Origin: Heliocybe sulcata
Lineage: Eukaryota > Basidiomycota > Agaricomycetes > Gloeophyllales > Gloeophyllaceae
DNA: 64,000 bases
NCBI GenBank assembly: GCA_004369045.1
Contig: ML213511.1
Span: 167,853-231,852, forward strand
Reading direction: 5' to 3'
The translations under genes were made by a program, and so were the position numbers. The notes beneath the pieces were generated by a model. The model did no database searches. It was not told the origin of the DNA and saw only the letters and a program-made list of their open reading frames with translations. The stretch's first letter is position 1; every line of letters begins with the position of its first letter. Below are positions 34,170 through 46,365 of this stretch, one piece after another.

Positions 34170-34896
34170 GAAGCTGAGTAGTGTATGCCAGAGTATCTCC
34201 ACGGTCGCCGCAGAAGTCCTGCGTCCCAATGCTTTTTCTTTCGGAGCTTGGCCGCGGTACGAGTGAATGTCCTGAGTATGTGGCTCCGACCTTCCGGACT
34301 GAGTACTGAGTACCGATGACTGGGGCGGTTCTGAGTGATGCAGGCAAGTCGGGAACATGTCAATAACCTATCAGCTCGCCAATCAGCCAGAATCAGGCCA
34401 CACCGTGTTCTTTGTTCTCCGTTTCTCCTTGGTTTTCCATCGTCTTGGATTTTTAATCACGAAAAGTCACGCGTCTGCATCACGTGATATATTCTGTAAT
34501 CAGTAATCTACGTAAGCAACTCAGAGAAATGGCCGGTACGACCTCCGGGTGGCGCGTGCGTCTGTACCTCTTGCGTGAAGGAAAGGGAGTGATTTTCCCC
34601 ATCTATACCAATTTGTGGCCCATAGATAGCAATGTGGTCATGCCACCCTTAGGTTTGCCACAGTAAACGCAGAGATATCATATGATTGCATTTTAACGGA
34701 AGCCAACATGTGTCGGCCGAGAACGGACTCGGCGGGACTGGTCCGGGACGCAATCGGCCTGCGGACGGTAAAAAGATTGAAATCAATAACGGCAAATAAC
34801 GCGTTCCTATATATAGCTTGCCGCGTCCGAAATTTCGTTATTGCATTTGATTGCGCCTCCCTCCCTTTCCTCGCCGTCGTCTACAATCCGCACACA
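34170..34896. other. Intergenic, peroxiredoxin promoter
   Basis: About 730 bp upstream of the peroxiredoxin. It contains CACGTG (near 34480, E-box-like) and a good TATA box (34808..34815). The sequence 34500-34890 is AT-richer than its surroundings, as expected of a strong promoter. No gene. Confidence 0.6.
34808..34815 (+). promoter_or_regulatory. TATA box of the peroxiredoxin gene
   Basis: TATATATA located 82 bp before the ATG at 34897, standard spacing for a highly expressed fungal gene. Confidence 0.6.
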
Positions 34897-35813
34897 ATGG
34901 TTGCCATCGTTCAGAAGCCCGCCCCCGCCTTCAAGGCTACCACCGTTCTCGACGGCCAGTTCAAGGATATTCAGTTGTCCGACTACCTTGGCAAATGGTG
35001 CGCTGCAATTGTTGATGCTCTTATCGGACGCAGCTAACAGACGCATTGTGCCTTGTAGGGTTATCCTCTTGTTCTACCCTATGTGCGTAGATATCGTCAA
35101 AGGACAGAACCCGAATTTTAACATCGATCTTTAGGGACTTCACCTTTGTCTGCCCCACCGAGATCCTCGCATTCAACGACGCTCTCCCTCAATTCCAGGA
35201 GCTTGAGACTGAGGTCCTCGGTAGGCAGTGCAAAAGCAAGTCTTTATCCAGACCTGCTAACGCGTCTATTCAGGTGTCTCCACAGACTCTGAGTTCTCCC
35301 ACCTCGCCTGGTCCCTGCAGCCCCGCAAGCAGGGTGGCCTTGGGCCCGAGCTCAAGCTCCCCCTCATCGCCGACAAGTCCATGAAGATCGCGAAGGACTA
35401 CGGCGTCCTCATCGAGGAGTCCGGCATCGCCCTCCGCGGCCTCTTCATTATCGACCCACAGGGGACCCTCCGGTACGTGCTGTTGGGAGGCAACATCCGA
35501 TATTGGACTCTGACTCACCCGCGTACTACCTCCAGCCAAATCACCGTCAATGACCTGCCCGTCGGCCGCTCGGTCGAGGAGACTCTTCGTCTGATCAAGG
35601 CGTTCCAGTTCACCGTGAGTACTGCTTTTCCGTGCCACTCGGCTCAGGGGGCTCACGACCAACCAGGACAAGTACGGTGAGGTCTGCCCCGCCAACTGGC
35701 AGGAAGGTGGCAAGACTATCAAGGCCGACCCCAAGGCCTCCCTTGAATACTTCTCCACCGCCGATGGCATTGCCGAGGCAGTCAATGGTGCCAAGCGTCC
35801 CAGGTCTGACTAG
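34897..35813 (+). CDS. TSA1: Typical 2-Cys peroxiredoxin (TSA1-type)
   Basis: Thioredoxin-dependent peroxidase that reduces hydrogen peroxide and alkyl peroxides in the cytosol and can act as a chaperone when over-oxidised. Six exons of about 210 codons; the first (34897..34997) ends in LGKW and each intron is GT-AG. The peroxidatic cysteine is in [13 protein letters not shown] and the resolving cysteine in [11 protein letters not shown]. Both eukaryotic sensitivity motifs are present: GGLG ([10 protein letters not shown]) and the C-terminal YF ([11 protein letters not shown]). It should therefore be prone to hyperoxidation and peroxide signalling. Other family marks: [64 protein letters not shown]. 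Length is slightly above yeast Tsa1 (196) because of a C-terminal extension ending KRPRSD. Confidence 0.96.
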
Positions 35814-36395
35814 AGGATTTGATATCTTTATATCCATAGAACACACTAGATCTCATGCCATTTTAGACTTCATTATTAGACGGCAACGCATTATATGGAG
35901 TTACCTACACTTGCATCTAGTTTCTTCCTTGTTGTCCTTTTAGGTCAGATCCCTTGCTTAGACATAAAAGACCTCCGCTCACTGTATCATAGCTGCTGTC
36001 TGAATATCACGTTGTGGAAAGGGAACTCGAAAACTATCGCAAGTCTCCTGCAAGAAAACCCTCGCTTTGCGCTTTGTCTATCTGCTGTCCTGTCCATCTT
36101 TGGCCCTTGCCATGCCGTCGTCTCAAAAGCTGGCACGCCAGCACCCTGATCTGGAGGGGCATATTGCCATATCTACATACGGGTATCCCATTACCGGACG
36201 CATATTCTAAGCTCCTATACCGCATTAATGCAGCACCTGCTGCGATCCATCCACCATGCGTACATCCCTGTATGCATAGTCGCTGTATAATTACGATCTT
36301 GATCCTTATGTTGGACATTATGCTCTTTACCTCCCATCCGCCGAGTACCCGCTCGGACAGAGATCCCTTGCGGCAGTGCAATGCAATTTCGAGTG
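35814..36395. other. Intergenic between convergent genes
   Basis: About 580 bp between the peroxiredoxin stop (+) and the F-box protein stop (-). It should contain both 3' UTRs. No feature seen. Confidence 0.6.
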
Positions 36396-38448
36396 CTAGT
36401 CTTTCTTCATGGACACGAACGTCCACTTGTCCTTCCTCTTCGACCCACCGCCTTCTCCCCCGTCTCGCCCTGAGCGTCGGACCCATTCCGCACCAGACAC
36501 AAACTCCACGCGCGTCAGGGCGGCATTGCTCTTGGACCACGAAGCCAGCAAAGAGCGTTCCCGAGTGTGTTCCTTCGAGGCGGATCCGTCGCCTGCTGAT
36601 TCCGGGAAGCTGATAGACGAAGGGGAAGGGGACGTGATGCAGAACTTGTCTTGCAAAGACGGAGAAAGCAGTTGCAGCGTCTCGAGTTCATGCGGAAGGA
36701 GGGGCGGGACAGGTTTGCGCTTTATCGAGTGCGTCGACTTCTTCGAGTTCAAGGACGGGGTTAAGGAGGGCGACGGTGAGACACCGGCCGATGCGCTGGA
36801 CGTCCTCGAGACCGCGCTATGTAGAGAGGCAGCCACAGATGGCGTGCGCGAAGGGCCGAGGCTGGGTGGCGAAGAGGGCGTGGACAGCACCGGCGGCGAA
36901 TGTGCCAGTAGAGATGATGCCGGTAGTTGAAGCCTCAATGTCCGCAGGACAGTGAAGTGCGGCAGGATCGCCGATACTTGCTTGTACAGATCCTATCAAC
37001 AGAACGTCAGTATAAAAGAGACGTGACTCATTTCTTCCGTCAGGCGAAGTAAAGCCTGCAAAATGATGGAGCTATCGACGTACCGAAGCACTTCCTGTAG
37101 CCCACCGTACTTGTAACTCTTCGACCATCGCACTGCATTCCTTCTCCACAGCTCCCAACGCTCTCTCGACTGTTCGGCGATCTACAGTCTCCTGGAAAGA
37201 TAAGCATAGCTTTGTGACACGCTTCCTGGCCTCTGGCAACGAGGACATGATTGCGCTGGGACGGAGGCCATCCATTAACGTTTCATAAATATTGATAGTT
37301 ATATTGGTGACAGGGCGCGTAGGCACCAGAAGGTCGATTAAGGGCGGAGGAACGACGAGAGACGATAGTATTGGTAATACGGAAGGATCGTTGGATGGGA
37401 TAGGGTCGTCGGCTTTGATGCGCAGGTTCGGAAAGGATAGTGATTTGACGCTCGGCTGCGTTCGGAGGAAGACAAAGAGCGCAGCGAGGTCTTCCTGCGA
37501 TAGAGCCGTCTCCATCAAGGTGAAGGAAGTCAACTTCGACTCCAGAGCACCGCCCACTCGTGACCGCCTTCCCGCCATCCTGAGAGGCAAACGAGACAAG
37601 GTGAGTGATCTCAGGTTGATCATATTTCGGAGAGCCTTGAAGAGTATAATGTCCGCCTCGACGTCCTCTTTCTCGAGTAGACACGTGAATGCATGCACGC
37701 AGTCAGCTGCCTCATTGCCTCGACCAAGGCTGTCTAGGCAGGAATGCACTTTCGAGCGAGGCAGCTGTGCTAGATTGACGTCGCGATACAAGACTTGGCG
37801 CGCAGCTCCCATAAACGCCTTGGAAACGAGTGCTACCTGTGCTATCTTCTGTTGCGAGAGGTTGCCCAAGATCACTGGCAGCACCTGATCTGGCAAGCGA
37901 AATGGCTGCAACGGCCGCTGCGGATGCTTGCTTGGTGTTGTCGTAGGGACGGGAGGAAATGCAGCCAGAAGCATTGGGGAGCTGAGGGCCCGCGTACGCC
38001 TTTTCTCTATGTTTGCTGGTGGCCATCGAGCCCGCGCGCTGGGTTCAACACTGAGCGCCCTCTCTCCTAAAGGCTCAGATGTAGAGCGCCGTCGATGTCT
38101 CGCCTCTTCGGCCCACGAAACCTCGGAGGCCTCTGATGACGTGGATTCCTTCCTCTCGCCTAATCCACTGGGTCTCCGGATCGAAGGCTCGTACTCCTGG
38201 CTATCGTCGCTCACATTCCACTCACTATACCGGGCCGCATCGGTGTCTTTTCGTTTAGACGAGCGTCCAATGATACCCCTACCAAAGCTCTTCAATCTAG
38301 AGTGACCCTTGCCTTTTTCTTGAGAACTTTTATTCGAGAAGATGCTGGCAACGCGGGTTACGATACCCGTGGGTTTGCTAGCATCCGACGAGGTCGAGGT
38401 GGTGTTGAGTGAATCAAAGCGAGAGCGGCGACGGTTAAGGAGTGACAT
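36396..38448 (-). CDS. F-box protein
   Basis: Probable substrate receptor of an SCF ubiquitin ligase. ATG at 38448. Residues 1-190 are basic and Ser-rich disordered sequence (MSLLNRRRSRFDSLNT...). The F-box starts at about residue 185: FRLPDQVLPVILGNLSQQKI, AQVALVSKAFMGAARQVLYR, DVNL. About 200 residues follow with leucine-rich segments (MINLRSLTLSRLPLRMAGRR, SKLTSFTLMETALSQEDLAA, VKSLSFPNLRI) that look like irregular LRRs. The long exon ends near 37081. An intron (AG near 36987) leads to YKQVSAILPHFTVLRTLRLQ and a Ser/Pro-rich tail ending WTFVSMKKD. This layout (F-box, then LRR-like repeats ending in measured lists) is one of the large agaricomycete F-box expansions. The substrate cannot be guessed. 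A long plus-strand frame opposite the last exon (36409..36930) is a compositional shadow. Confidence 0.8.
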
Positions 38449-39808
38449 GTGAAACGAGCGAACGGCAGATCAAGAAATGAAGCAGAAGAGACTATCTGAG
38501 GTTGACCATAGAGTGCATGTTCAAGACGCAAGCGACCGTTAGGTTTGGCCCATATAGCAGCAGTCTACGGTGCTTATATCGGATCGTCGCTTCGCGAAGC
38601 CAGCGATTCCGGTTGCCTTTCGCCTATGCCCGAAAGTGGCAGGACCCGAAGTACCTTGGACTGTCGCTCTCGTGTACACAGTGCCGTCTTGGAAATCAGG
38701 TATATCTCACCGTCCTACCATTTCCACAAGCTGCGGAGTAGCGAGAAACTTGACATTGGTGAGTGATATATTCCAAGATGACCCATGAATGCATGAATCT
38801 AGTGGTATGCCGGACAGTAGGGGGGATATCCTGCACATTGGAAGCGCTGGGGGAAGATAGAGGTTGGGAGAAAGAAATCAAGTCGGTCGCCATGGACGAC
38901 TAGCTACATATATACCACCCAATGTTTGCATGACGTGAAGAGGTGACGCGCCTACCCTCTACTATGGGATCTTGTGTTACTAAATACGGAATTGATAATG
39001 TCCTGGAAATGCAATATGACGTCACTAACCGCCCGGACTTTTCTGATATATCTGAAGCTTTATTTCAGCCTTACGCTCGGCAGCATACTGGTTAGTCCAT
39101 GCGCAAGTACTGTGGTTTGGTACTCATATGTTCTATCATTGCATATCGTTTGTTAAGAAATCCGTCGCCTTCGTGCACTTAATCCTTTCTTAAAATATAT
39201 TCATAAGATTGATCTGTCTCGAAGACTCGACACACCACCGCTACGCTCGGTGCTTAAACACAACCCTATCGCATCTTTCAGCTACCATGAATATTGAGTT
39301 ACCACAGCGTACACCGTCTTCAGACGCATCTCCTCTATCTACGGTGCAAACATATATCCATGAGTCCTTTTTTATCAGATTTGCCGGTAGACTGGACACA
39401 ATATTAATGTATACAAAGGTGTATTGGTGTATTACGGCTCATAAGTACTAAGTACTGGGTATATATACTCTGTTGGTCGCGAGGTCGCTGTGTTTATTGC
39501 CGATGGATATTAATGGTCCGAAATATGCCTGCAGTAGCGATGTCCAAAATTACAATGAACATGTCATATTATGCATAATCTTCTTGTCTAGGGGATGCAT
39601 GTATACCATAAGAGATGAAGAACTCGGCTTTCACTGCTGCTTTTTGAAGTGAAGGACTTTGGCATCCGCGACTTTCAACCAATCACGACACGTCCTGATC
39701 GATCTTATCAGCTTGTCCTTGTTTACGACCTGGTTAAGGTCGAAAATTAGATTGTCTCCCTTCGCGATTCTTCCTCTTACCTCCATCCTCTCGTATGGAA
39801 TTCTCACT
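38449..39808. other. Long intergenic stretch, no convincing gene
   Basis: About 1.36 kb, AT-rich from 38900 to 39640. The only frame with a real ATG worth noting is minus strand 38696..38893 (65 codons, no motif). A TATATA occurs near 38910, too close to that ATG to serve it well. It contains the upstream regions of the F-box gene (-) and TRM112 (+). Confidence 0.5.
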
Positions 39809-40427
39809 ATGGTCCGCCTCATAACGCATAACCTACTAGCTTGCCATGTCAGAGGCTGCAATTCCAACAACTTTCCCCTACAATTTCAGGACGTGCAAAT
39901 AGGATTACGCGAGGCAGAATTCAACCCTGATTTCCTTCGCGGATTTCTTCCAAAAATTGAATGGAATGCTTTGGTCGGTGCTGCAAGACAGGTAAGCTTC
40001 TGTTTCAATAGTTTCTGGCATTCACAACCAGAATGCGATTGGGAAGGGTAGTAAAGCTAGGACTCGCTTCCGCGTTATGCTTCTGCGTGGCTGTCCTAAA
40101 TCTACACGAAGCTGACGCATGGATCATAGCTTGGAGACACCTCGCTCCCGGAAGAGCAACCGAGCATGCTAGACGACGACTTTCTGAAGACCTTGCACCA
40201 CGTTCTCCTCGAGGTATGATCGAATTTATCAAAGCGTCACATTCAGGCAATGGAATAGTCACTTGGACAGATACATGTGGAAGAGGGTGCAATGGTGTGC
40301 CCCAACTGCAAGCACGTTTACCCCATTTCTAATGGTATTCCCAATATGGTTAGTCCTCGCACTTGCTTGCATTTTCAGTGGACTGACTCTGTTCACTTAG
40401 CTACTTGCGGAACACGAGATTGGTTGA
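39809..40427 (+). CDS. TRM112: Multifunctional methyltransferase activator TRM112
   Basis: Small zinc-binding partner that stabilises and activates several methyltransferases, including Trm9 (wobble mcm5U in tRNA), Trm11, Bud23 (18S rRNA) and Mtq2 (eRF1). Four exons (39809..39991, 40130..40213, 40271..40348, 40401..40427) give 123 residues. Exon 1: MVRLITHNLLACHVRGCNSN, NFPLQFQDVQ, FNPDFLRGFLPKIEWNALVG. Exon 2: SLPEEQPSMLDDDFLKTLHH. Exon 3: IHVEEGAMVCPNCKHVYPIS, NGIPNM. The last exon gives LLAEHEIG and the stop. The zinc site is complete: two cysteines in exon 1 (ACHVRGC) and two in MVCPNC. The first intron is unusually long (138 bp) for this window. Only by joining the last 27-nt exon is the standard LLAEHE ending recovered. 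Confidence 0.95.
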
Positions 40428-41498
40428 TCTACGCGTTGGTCCGGCGCTCATCGCAGACTGCATGGACGATAGCGGACACATGGAGCGTGCAATACGGGTC
40501 CCTTCGACACTTGGTACCATGCTGATTCTGGGGGCGAAGAGATCGGCAGCGCCCTGAGTCCGAGTCCGCTGAATCCATGCGCTTGTGCAAATCGGTTGCA
40601 GCTATGACCCTTGGGCAGTGTGCAGTGAAGGTGCTCGCTTCGTAATGGAGCTGCCTCAAGATACTGCCGAGGCAATCCAAATTATCTGGGTATCTATTGT
40701 CGGCGTCAATATCTATCAGAGCTATCCCGTTGATAGATGTATCCAATTCATCGGTTCGTTCTGGGATTACTGCGTTGCGTCATATCGGTACACGAGTATC
40801 ACCGGACAACTATTGCTGATCCATTACAGTGGTTGCCAGTATGAGATGCATTTTCTCTGATCATGGAAGGCTTAACCGGGCAATGTAGGTTCATTAATCG
40901 CCTTCTTGCCTGACTTCCTCCGATTAACTCGTTCAATTCTATCCTAGAAGGTCATAGCTGCTGTTTAAGCGATGGGCTCTTAAATGGAACTTCATGTCCC
41001 AGAACCCAGACCCCACTTTCAAGGCTCATGTTTCTCGTGTCGCGCTTGACTAGTCTCGTGCTGCTGTCTGACAACACTGCCCAGACCTTCACCAGATCAC
41101 GGCCGCGACCTGATATTCACAAGGTATTACATATGCGAGACGACGTTTGATAGGACATCAAGCGGAGTGTACGTCTACATGCAGCACCTGGACCTGAGCC
41201 GTTGTTTCACAATACTCCAGTTGACTACCTGGGATAATTTCCGCGTTTTTTGGACGTGTCGGAGCTGTACGTGTACGCGTACTGGTGGCAACATTACATA
41301 CGCACACTCCAGCAGTCAGCTATCCCGATCCGATACCCCTCGTGCCCCCAGCCATTTGGACACAGCCCTTTTTTATTGGGAAACGGCCTGCTACATATGC
41401 ATGGCCATCGGACCTACTCCTCGCCGATGACACCGCTCTCCCCGGATCCCTATATAAGCTCTCTCTTCATACCTCCACTTGGCTATTTTTTTCAATAT
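40428..41498. other. Intergenic, promoter of kinase 1
   Basis: About 1.07 kb. A minus-strand open frame (40429..40746) abuts the TRM112 stop but begins at TTG and has no known motif. A plus-strand frame at 40585..40860 is likewise unidentified. The 3' end holds a TATA box (41451..41458). Confidence 0.5.
41451..41458 (+). promoter_or_regulatory. TATA box of kinase 1
   Basis: TATATAAG, 41 bp before the proposed ATG at 41499. It supports transcription starting close to that ATG. Confidence 0.5.
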
Positions 41499-42728
41499 AT
41501 GGTCAGCATGTTCACCGTTTCCACATCTCTTTCCTCCTCTGACACGATCTATTATTGAAGTCAGAGTCTGCAGAATCTTCATATGGCGTCCCTCCAGTCC
41601 TAACCGGGGTGTTCGTCTTGCACTCAGCAACATACCCGGTTCGCTTGGGACGCTATGCAGACCTGTATCGCGTCCAGGGCCAAGATCCTTCCCTTGGATA
41701 CAGCGGTCCTGTACGTTCCTATGTTGGTCGTGCCGTCCGACCGCTGAGACTGACACAAGTTCACAGTTAGGTGTCAAAGTTTTGCGTGGGATATCCCGCA
41801 GCGATTTCATATTCCAGCAATTGATCGCGGTAGGGAGGGTATCTTTGACAAGTACTCCACGTTTACACCTGGCCGTTCCGCAGCTCGTTTCCAAAGTTGC
41901 CGGGACCTGGTATCGCCTCAGCCATGCAAATATAGTACAGTTCCTAGGACTGTCGTACGACGTCCCTCACCATATAGGCCTGGTAGTGCCGTACTATGAG
42001 AATGCCAACGTCATCGAGTATCTGGCGGCACACTCCAACGGCGAGCGCGAACTCGTCCATCTGGTAACTTCACTTGCATTGAATCCCCGGAAACCGAGAA
42101 TCTGCTGAAGCCTGTGTATAGACTCTTGGGGCAGCCGCTGGGCTCGCATATCTCCACGAGCACGGCGTAGTCCACACGGACCTCCGCGGGGTGAGGTTAG
42201 CCTGATCACCGCGCATGGCTGTTCTGACGTTCGCTGAATGCCGCAGTGCAACGTCCTTGTCGACGGTGATGGCAACGCGCGACTGACAGACATTGGCTTG
42301 TCTCCCGTGTTCAGCGGGAATAACTTCACGACAGCCAACCCAGCCCTGGCCAGTAGATGGCAGGCGCCCGAGGTTTTGCAATTCGAAGGCCCCGAGGATG
42401 TCAGCGCATATACCTTGGCTTCGGACGTCTACGCGTTCGGCATGCTGCTGGTTGAGGTACGCTGATTGCACGGACTGCTGTCATGGGCGATACTGATCTT
42501 GTAATGGGCAAGATGATCACCCTGAAACCACCATTCAGCCATCGCAAGCAGGACACGGTTGTCATTTTCGATGTGATTAAGGGACAGCGTCCGCATAAAC
42601 CTCCAGAATTGGACCAAGTGCGAGATGCATTCTGGCAGCTCGCCGAAGAATGCTGGAAGGAAGAACCAGCAGCGCGGCCGAGCAGCAGTGCCGTCTTTGA
42701 CTGGTTACAACGAATAGTCCCTTCATAG
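41499..42728 (+). CDS. Atypical TKL-like protein kinase 1 (HTDLRG, DIG)
   Basis: Single-domain Ser/Thr/Tyr-kinase-like protein of the type expanded in agaricomycetes. The N-lobe has a poor glycine loop (PVRLGRYADLYRV) and, after an intron at about 41710, the beta-3 lysine in LGVKVLRG. Then TWYRLSHANIVQFLGLSY, VPYYENANVIEYL and, across another intron, LGAAAGLAYLHEHGVVHTDL followed by RGCNVLV. The metal-binding motif is TDIGLSPV (DIG in place of DFG), then RWQAPEVLQF (APE), ASDVYAFGMLLVEMITLKPP and EECWKEEPAARPSS. Stop at 42728. Catalytic Lys, HxD Asp, Asn and DxG Asp are all kept, but the HRD Arg is Thr (non-RD). By hand alignment the alpha-C Glu is Lys. The start is tentative: ATG 41499 with a 45-bp intron (AG at about 41561) would give an in-frame N-terminus. 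Partner and substrate unknown. Confidence 0.72.
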
Positions 42729-44257
42729 AAGCAAGCGGTGGACGTCGGACGCGGTTTACTTTCCTCTCCATAGAGCAGTGTCTTGTTCTCAGTAGTTGTC
42801 TGGACTCCCCCCATGGACACCGAAAGATTTTTCCATACATCGCCCTTATTACTTAGATTACGGACCGTCACTTAATAGACGAATTGTGCCTGCGGCTTAG
42901 ACTTCAAAGCTTCATTCGTTGTCAGCGTTAATCAACCTATACAGACATTATGGTTATAGAACACTCTTCGTGGGCGACGTGGAAACTTACATCGGTACAA
43001 TTTTACGCGCTGCGCAGCATTGACCGACCCCTAACGCCGTATACATTCACCCGACAAATCAGGGGAGCATCCAGCCTGTCTTGCAGCTACCTGATATAGG
43101 GCACCGTTAAGGCTGTTCAAGCTTGACCATGATCTGCGCTATTCAGCTCGATGTAAGGCAAAGAGACCATGGGAGTGAGGATGCAATGGATGATGCATTC
43201 ACACAAAGCCAATCCAGGGTTCACTAGTGATTCAGTCGACCCGTCCCAAGGCGGATCCTTGCATGGGCTGACGTGGGATCCTTCCAAGAGAGCGATGGGC
43301 AATGATACAACGGCCAAATTTGCAGCTGTACCGCCAGCCCACCTGCTGTTTTGGCCGCATTGAAACTTCCACGACCATTTGTCAGAACTTCCTTGCGAGC
43401 GTTGTGTTCTTGAGGGCCAGGAAGCTCCAACAAGTAGCAGCTGTTGTGCGCCTTCAGTGAAAGCTACTCACAGGACCTCCCGGACGACCCCCCAGCCACA
43501 TAGCAGCCTGTTGATCCTCCTGCCCTCATGCGATGGGATGCCAGTCGTTCGCGGTCAAGCGCTATCCAGATCTCTTGAAGAGCCTCGAGTTTTGAACGGA
43601 CCAGATAGGCGTATACTCCGCGAATAGGAAAGTGCGGCCAGTCGTTCCCTGTGGCAAGCGAATTTAAACACCGCCACCATAGTATATTTCGCCCATTCCT
43701 GTGCCCTCATGATCAAGGTGCCCTTCAATAATCAGCTTGGAGAGAATATTGTAGCTTGCTCTTGTGCCACAGGAAGTAGCATGCAGCAGGCAAGAAGTAA
43801 ATGTCGCTTGTTCAGGAACCTTCAATCTCGCGAGAGGAAATGATCGACTCGCAAAGTGAGTTGTACTGCCCTCTCTCTCCTAGATCCTATTATGCAGCCA
43901 AAGATACGCCAGCGGACTTTCCTAATTGTTCTGTCTCGTAGTCTCGTAGTATCCCTGCTGCATGGATAAACGGCTTCCAGCTTCTGATGGAATTTCGGAG
44001 GAGTTCAGTGGCACTGAATTGCATTGACCAGTACTAGCTGCGTCGAGCCCCATGAGGAGTATCGGGAAGCCTATTTCTCCTGTAAAGATGTCTGTGCATC
44101 GAGGTGAATATTGTCTATGCTACCTGCCAGTAGTGAAGCCCGATCGCGATAGCCATGTCGGTAACCTCGGATGTGCTGCAGCTTCGCCGTATAGCACATG
44201 CAGATGTCCTGGTAGATCCTCTTCAAGAATGTGAATATAAATATGGAAGGACTATGG
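42729..44257. other. Intergenic between the two kinases
   Basis: About 1.5 kb without a recognised gene. A plus-strand frame from about 43379 has cysteines spaced a little like a Zn2Cys6 cluster (CERCVLEGQEA...CC), but too few of them and no ATG. TATAAATA lies at about 44235-44242, very close to the proposed start of kinase 2, which suggests that start is incomplete or wrong. Confidence 0.45.
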
Positions 44258-46119
44258 ATGACTCGCCTTCTGGTCAGTACAATATTTTGCAAAATTAACA
44301 GAGCACTGGGGCTAACTCCTATTTCTCCGACGCTAGAGCCCTCAAGGGATCCTTTCAGGACTTGATTATGACCAGACTTCTGCGTATGCTATTGCCTTCG
44401 ATTGCTCTCTCGGTAAGGATGATCTCGAATGTATCTTGCCCTGTTAATGTCTCATAATTTGTGATTAGTGGACTATGCGCACCTGAAGACTCTTAGGAAT
44501 ATCGTGCACTATGTTTATGAGTTTCTGCACCACAGTCTCAGCTCCTTGTTCCTTGCCAGGTGGTGGTATCTACTCGCCTTTCTTCGCATTCTCGTCCGTT
44601 ATCTCGGAAGTCTTCCACTGCTGCCGCCCGTGTCCGAGGGGAGCGGCCAGGTCAGACATACGGCCGAACTGCTGTACACCGTCCACTCCGCCGCCGCCCG
44701 TATGCTCCGGGGCGGGTTTAAAAGAGCGATTCATCCAGCATCGCGCCATTTCTCTTAGTTTCGGAGCCCCGACATCTGATATACCGTCCTCTTGGCCTCT
44801 ACTAGCTGCATCCGCGCCTTTACTATTCATACCACTAGCTTTAAGGATAACGTTTCAATGGCAGCTGTCCGCCCAACCTACGACAGTTCCATTTTTGCCT
44901 CTCTTCGTGCCCCGTTCCCACCAGGTACGCCATTGATAACAACGCTGAGCTCCTCTCATTCTGCTTCGACTGTCAGGCCGGTCTCGTTTTGGGGTTGTAC
45001 TGGGAACGTTGCGATCCCCCCCGTCCGCCGATGTTGAGGTCGTGGAGCGAGATGGTGAACTGGTAAATCCTACGTCCGCCTCTGTGTTTGGGGCGCCAAT
45101 CTGATCTCTCTTCCCTGTTCTATTATAGCTCGTAGTAAAATGCATACGGGCGTCGCAGAGAGATCTACAAGCCATTGATAGGGCGAGACCGGTAAGGCTA
45201 CTTAGTTGTAAGCGGCTCGGGCGTTTCTAAGCCGTGATTTCTCCCAGATTATCAGAGCCCTTGTTGAGCAATGGGCGCAACTCCATCACCCTGGAATAGC
45301 AGCCATTCTAGAGATTGTTCATGATCCTCGAATCCCACCCGTACTGAGTATCGTCATGCCATACTTCTCCAATGGCAATGCCATCGACTACTTGCAAAGG
45401 GTGGTTAGAAATCGTTTTACAGTCACACTGGGCTTGGTACGTTGAGAAACGCTCTACCTCTCTATGTATGATTGCCGACTCCGTCATATCCAAACTAGGC
45501 GCGTCAAGTTGCTCAGGCCCTGCAATACCTTCATTCTGCCGGCATCGTCCATAAGGACTTACGCGGGGTCAGTGTTAAGCTATATTTAACTTCGTCCTGT
45601 ACTAAACATTACGCATTCGCACCGTAGTCAAACATTCTGGTTAGCGAGCAAGGGGACGCGATCCTGACTGACATAGGTCTTGCTCCGGTTCTTGGCACGG
45701 TCGGACTCTTCAGCTACATGAAAATCTTCTCTTGCGCACGGTGGGCTCCTCCAGAACTTATCTTCTACGAGGGCCACGTGAATGGCGCGCCCTTCACCGC
45801 CGCGTCCGATGTCTACAGCTTTGGTATGACTGTCTATGAGGTCCGTTCCTTCATTCCTCGCTCTACTCGAATGATCTGCTGAAACTAGGTCGGGCTTTCT
45901 CGTCAGATGCTCACGTTGAAGAAACCCTTCCACAATATCCCGCAAGAAACTCAAGTTTGTCTCGCCATTGCGACCGGTGGTAGACCGGCAGAGTCAGATG
46001 ATTGCGATCCGAACCTCAATGTACTTCGCCCGATTATACAGAACTGCTGGAAATTCGATCCATTGGCTAGACCTTCTGTGGCCGAAGTGATAGAAGCTCT
46101 TCAGGTTTACACTTTATGA
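44258..46119 (+). CDS. Atypical TKL-like protein kinase 2 (HKDLRG, DIG)
   Basis: Second member of the same kinase type, 1.5 kb downstream of the first and on the same strand. The kinase domain is clear from about 44990 on: RFGVVLGTLRS (weak glycine loop), LLVVKCIRASQRDLQ (beta-3 Lys), QLHHPGIAAILEIVHDP, VMPYFSNGNAIDYLQ, ALQYLHSAGIVHKDLRGSNI, LTDIGLAPVLG (DIG), RWAPPELIFYEG, ASDVYSFGMTVYEMLTLKKP and QNCWKFDPLARPSVAEVIEA, with the stop at 46117..46119. The N-terminal part is less certain: exons reading ILSGLDYDQTSAYAIAFDCS, LVDYAHLKTLRNIVHYVYEF and following appear to join ahead of the domain. ATG 44258 is a best guess. The HRD Arg is Lys, and the alpha-C Glu appears to be Leu. Identity with kinase 1 is moderate, so an old duplication. 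Confidence 0.68.
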
Positions 46120-46365
46120 TTCACATTGACAGCGTGCGCTAGGACTTGACTGGAACCGTGCTATGTTTTCCTTTGACCCTGAATACCCATAGGCCAATCA
46201 TGAAGTTGTATCCTAGTTGTTCCAATTCTAAATCTCTTCCATACATTGTGCTTTATTTCAGTAGTCTCAGAATGGCCGAAGGAGGAGAAAAATCAGATGA
46301 AATTCTTGCTTCACGCCACTTTCAATCACGTGGAAGGTGACCAGTAACGCGTGACGCCACAACAC
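46120..46365. other. Intergenic, kinase 2 downstream region
   Basis: About 245 bp of probable 3' UTR before the transposon-like element. It contains ACGCGTGA (46347..46354), which may be half of a target-site duplication. Confidence 0.4.

Noticed and set aside
36409-36930. 173-codon plus-strand frame
   Set aside because: Lies exactly opposite the Ser/Pro-rich last exon of the F-box gene; frame openness follows from that composition.
43379-43627. Possible Zn2Cys6-type cluster (CERCVLEG...)
   Set aside because: Too few correctly spaced cysteines, starts at TTG, and no downstream basic region.
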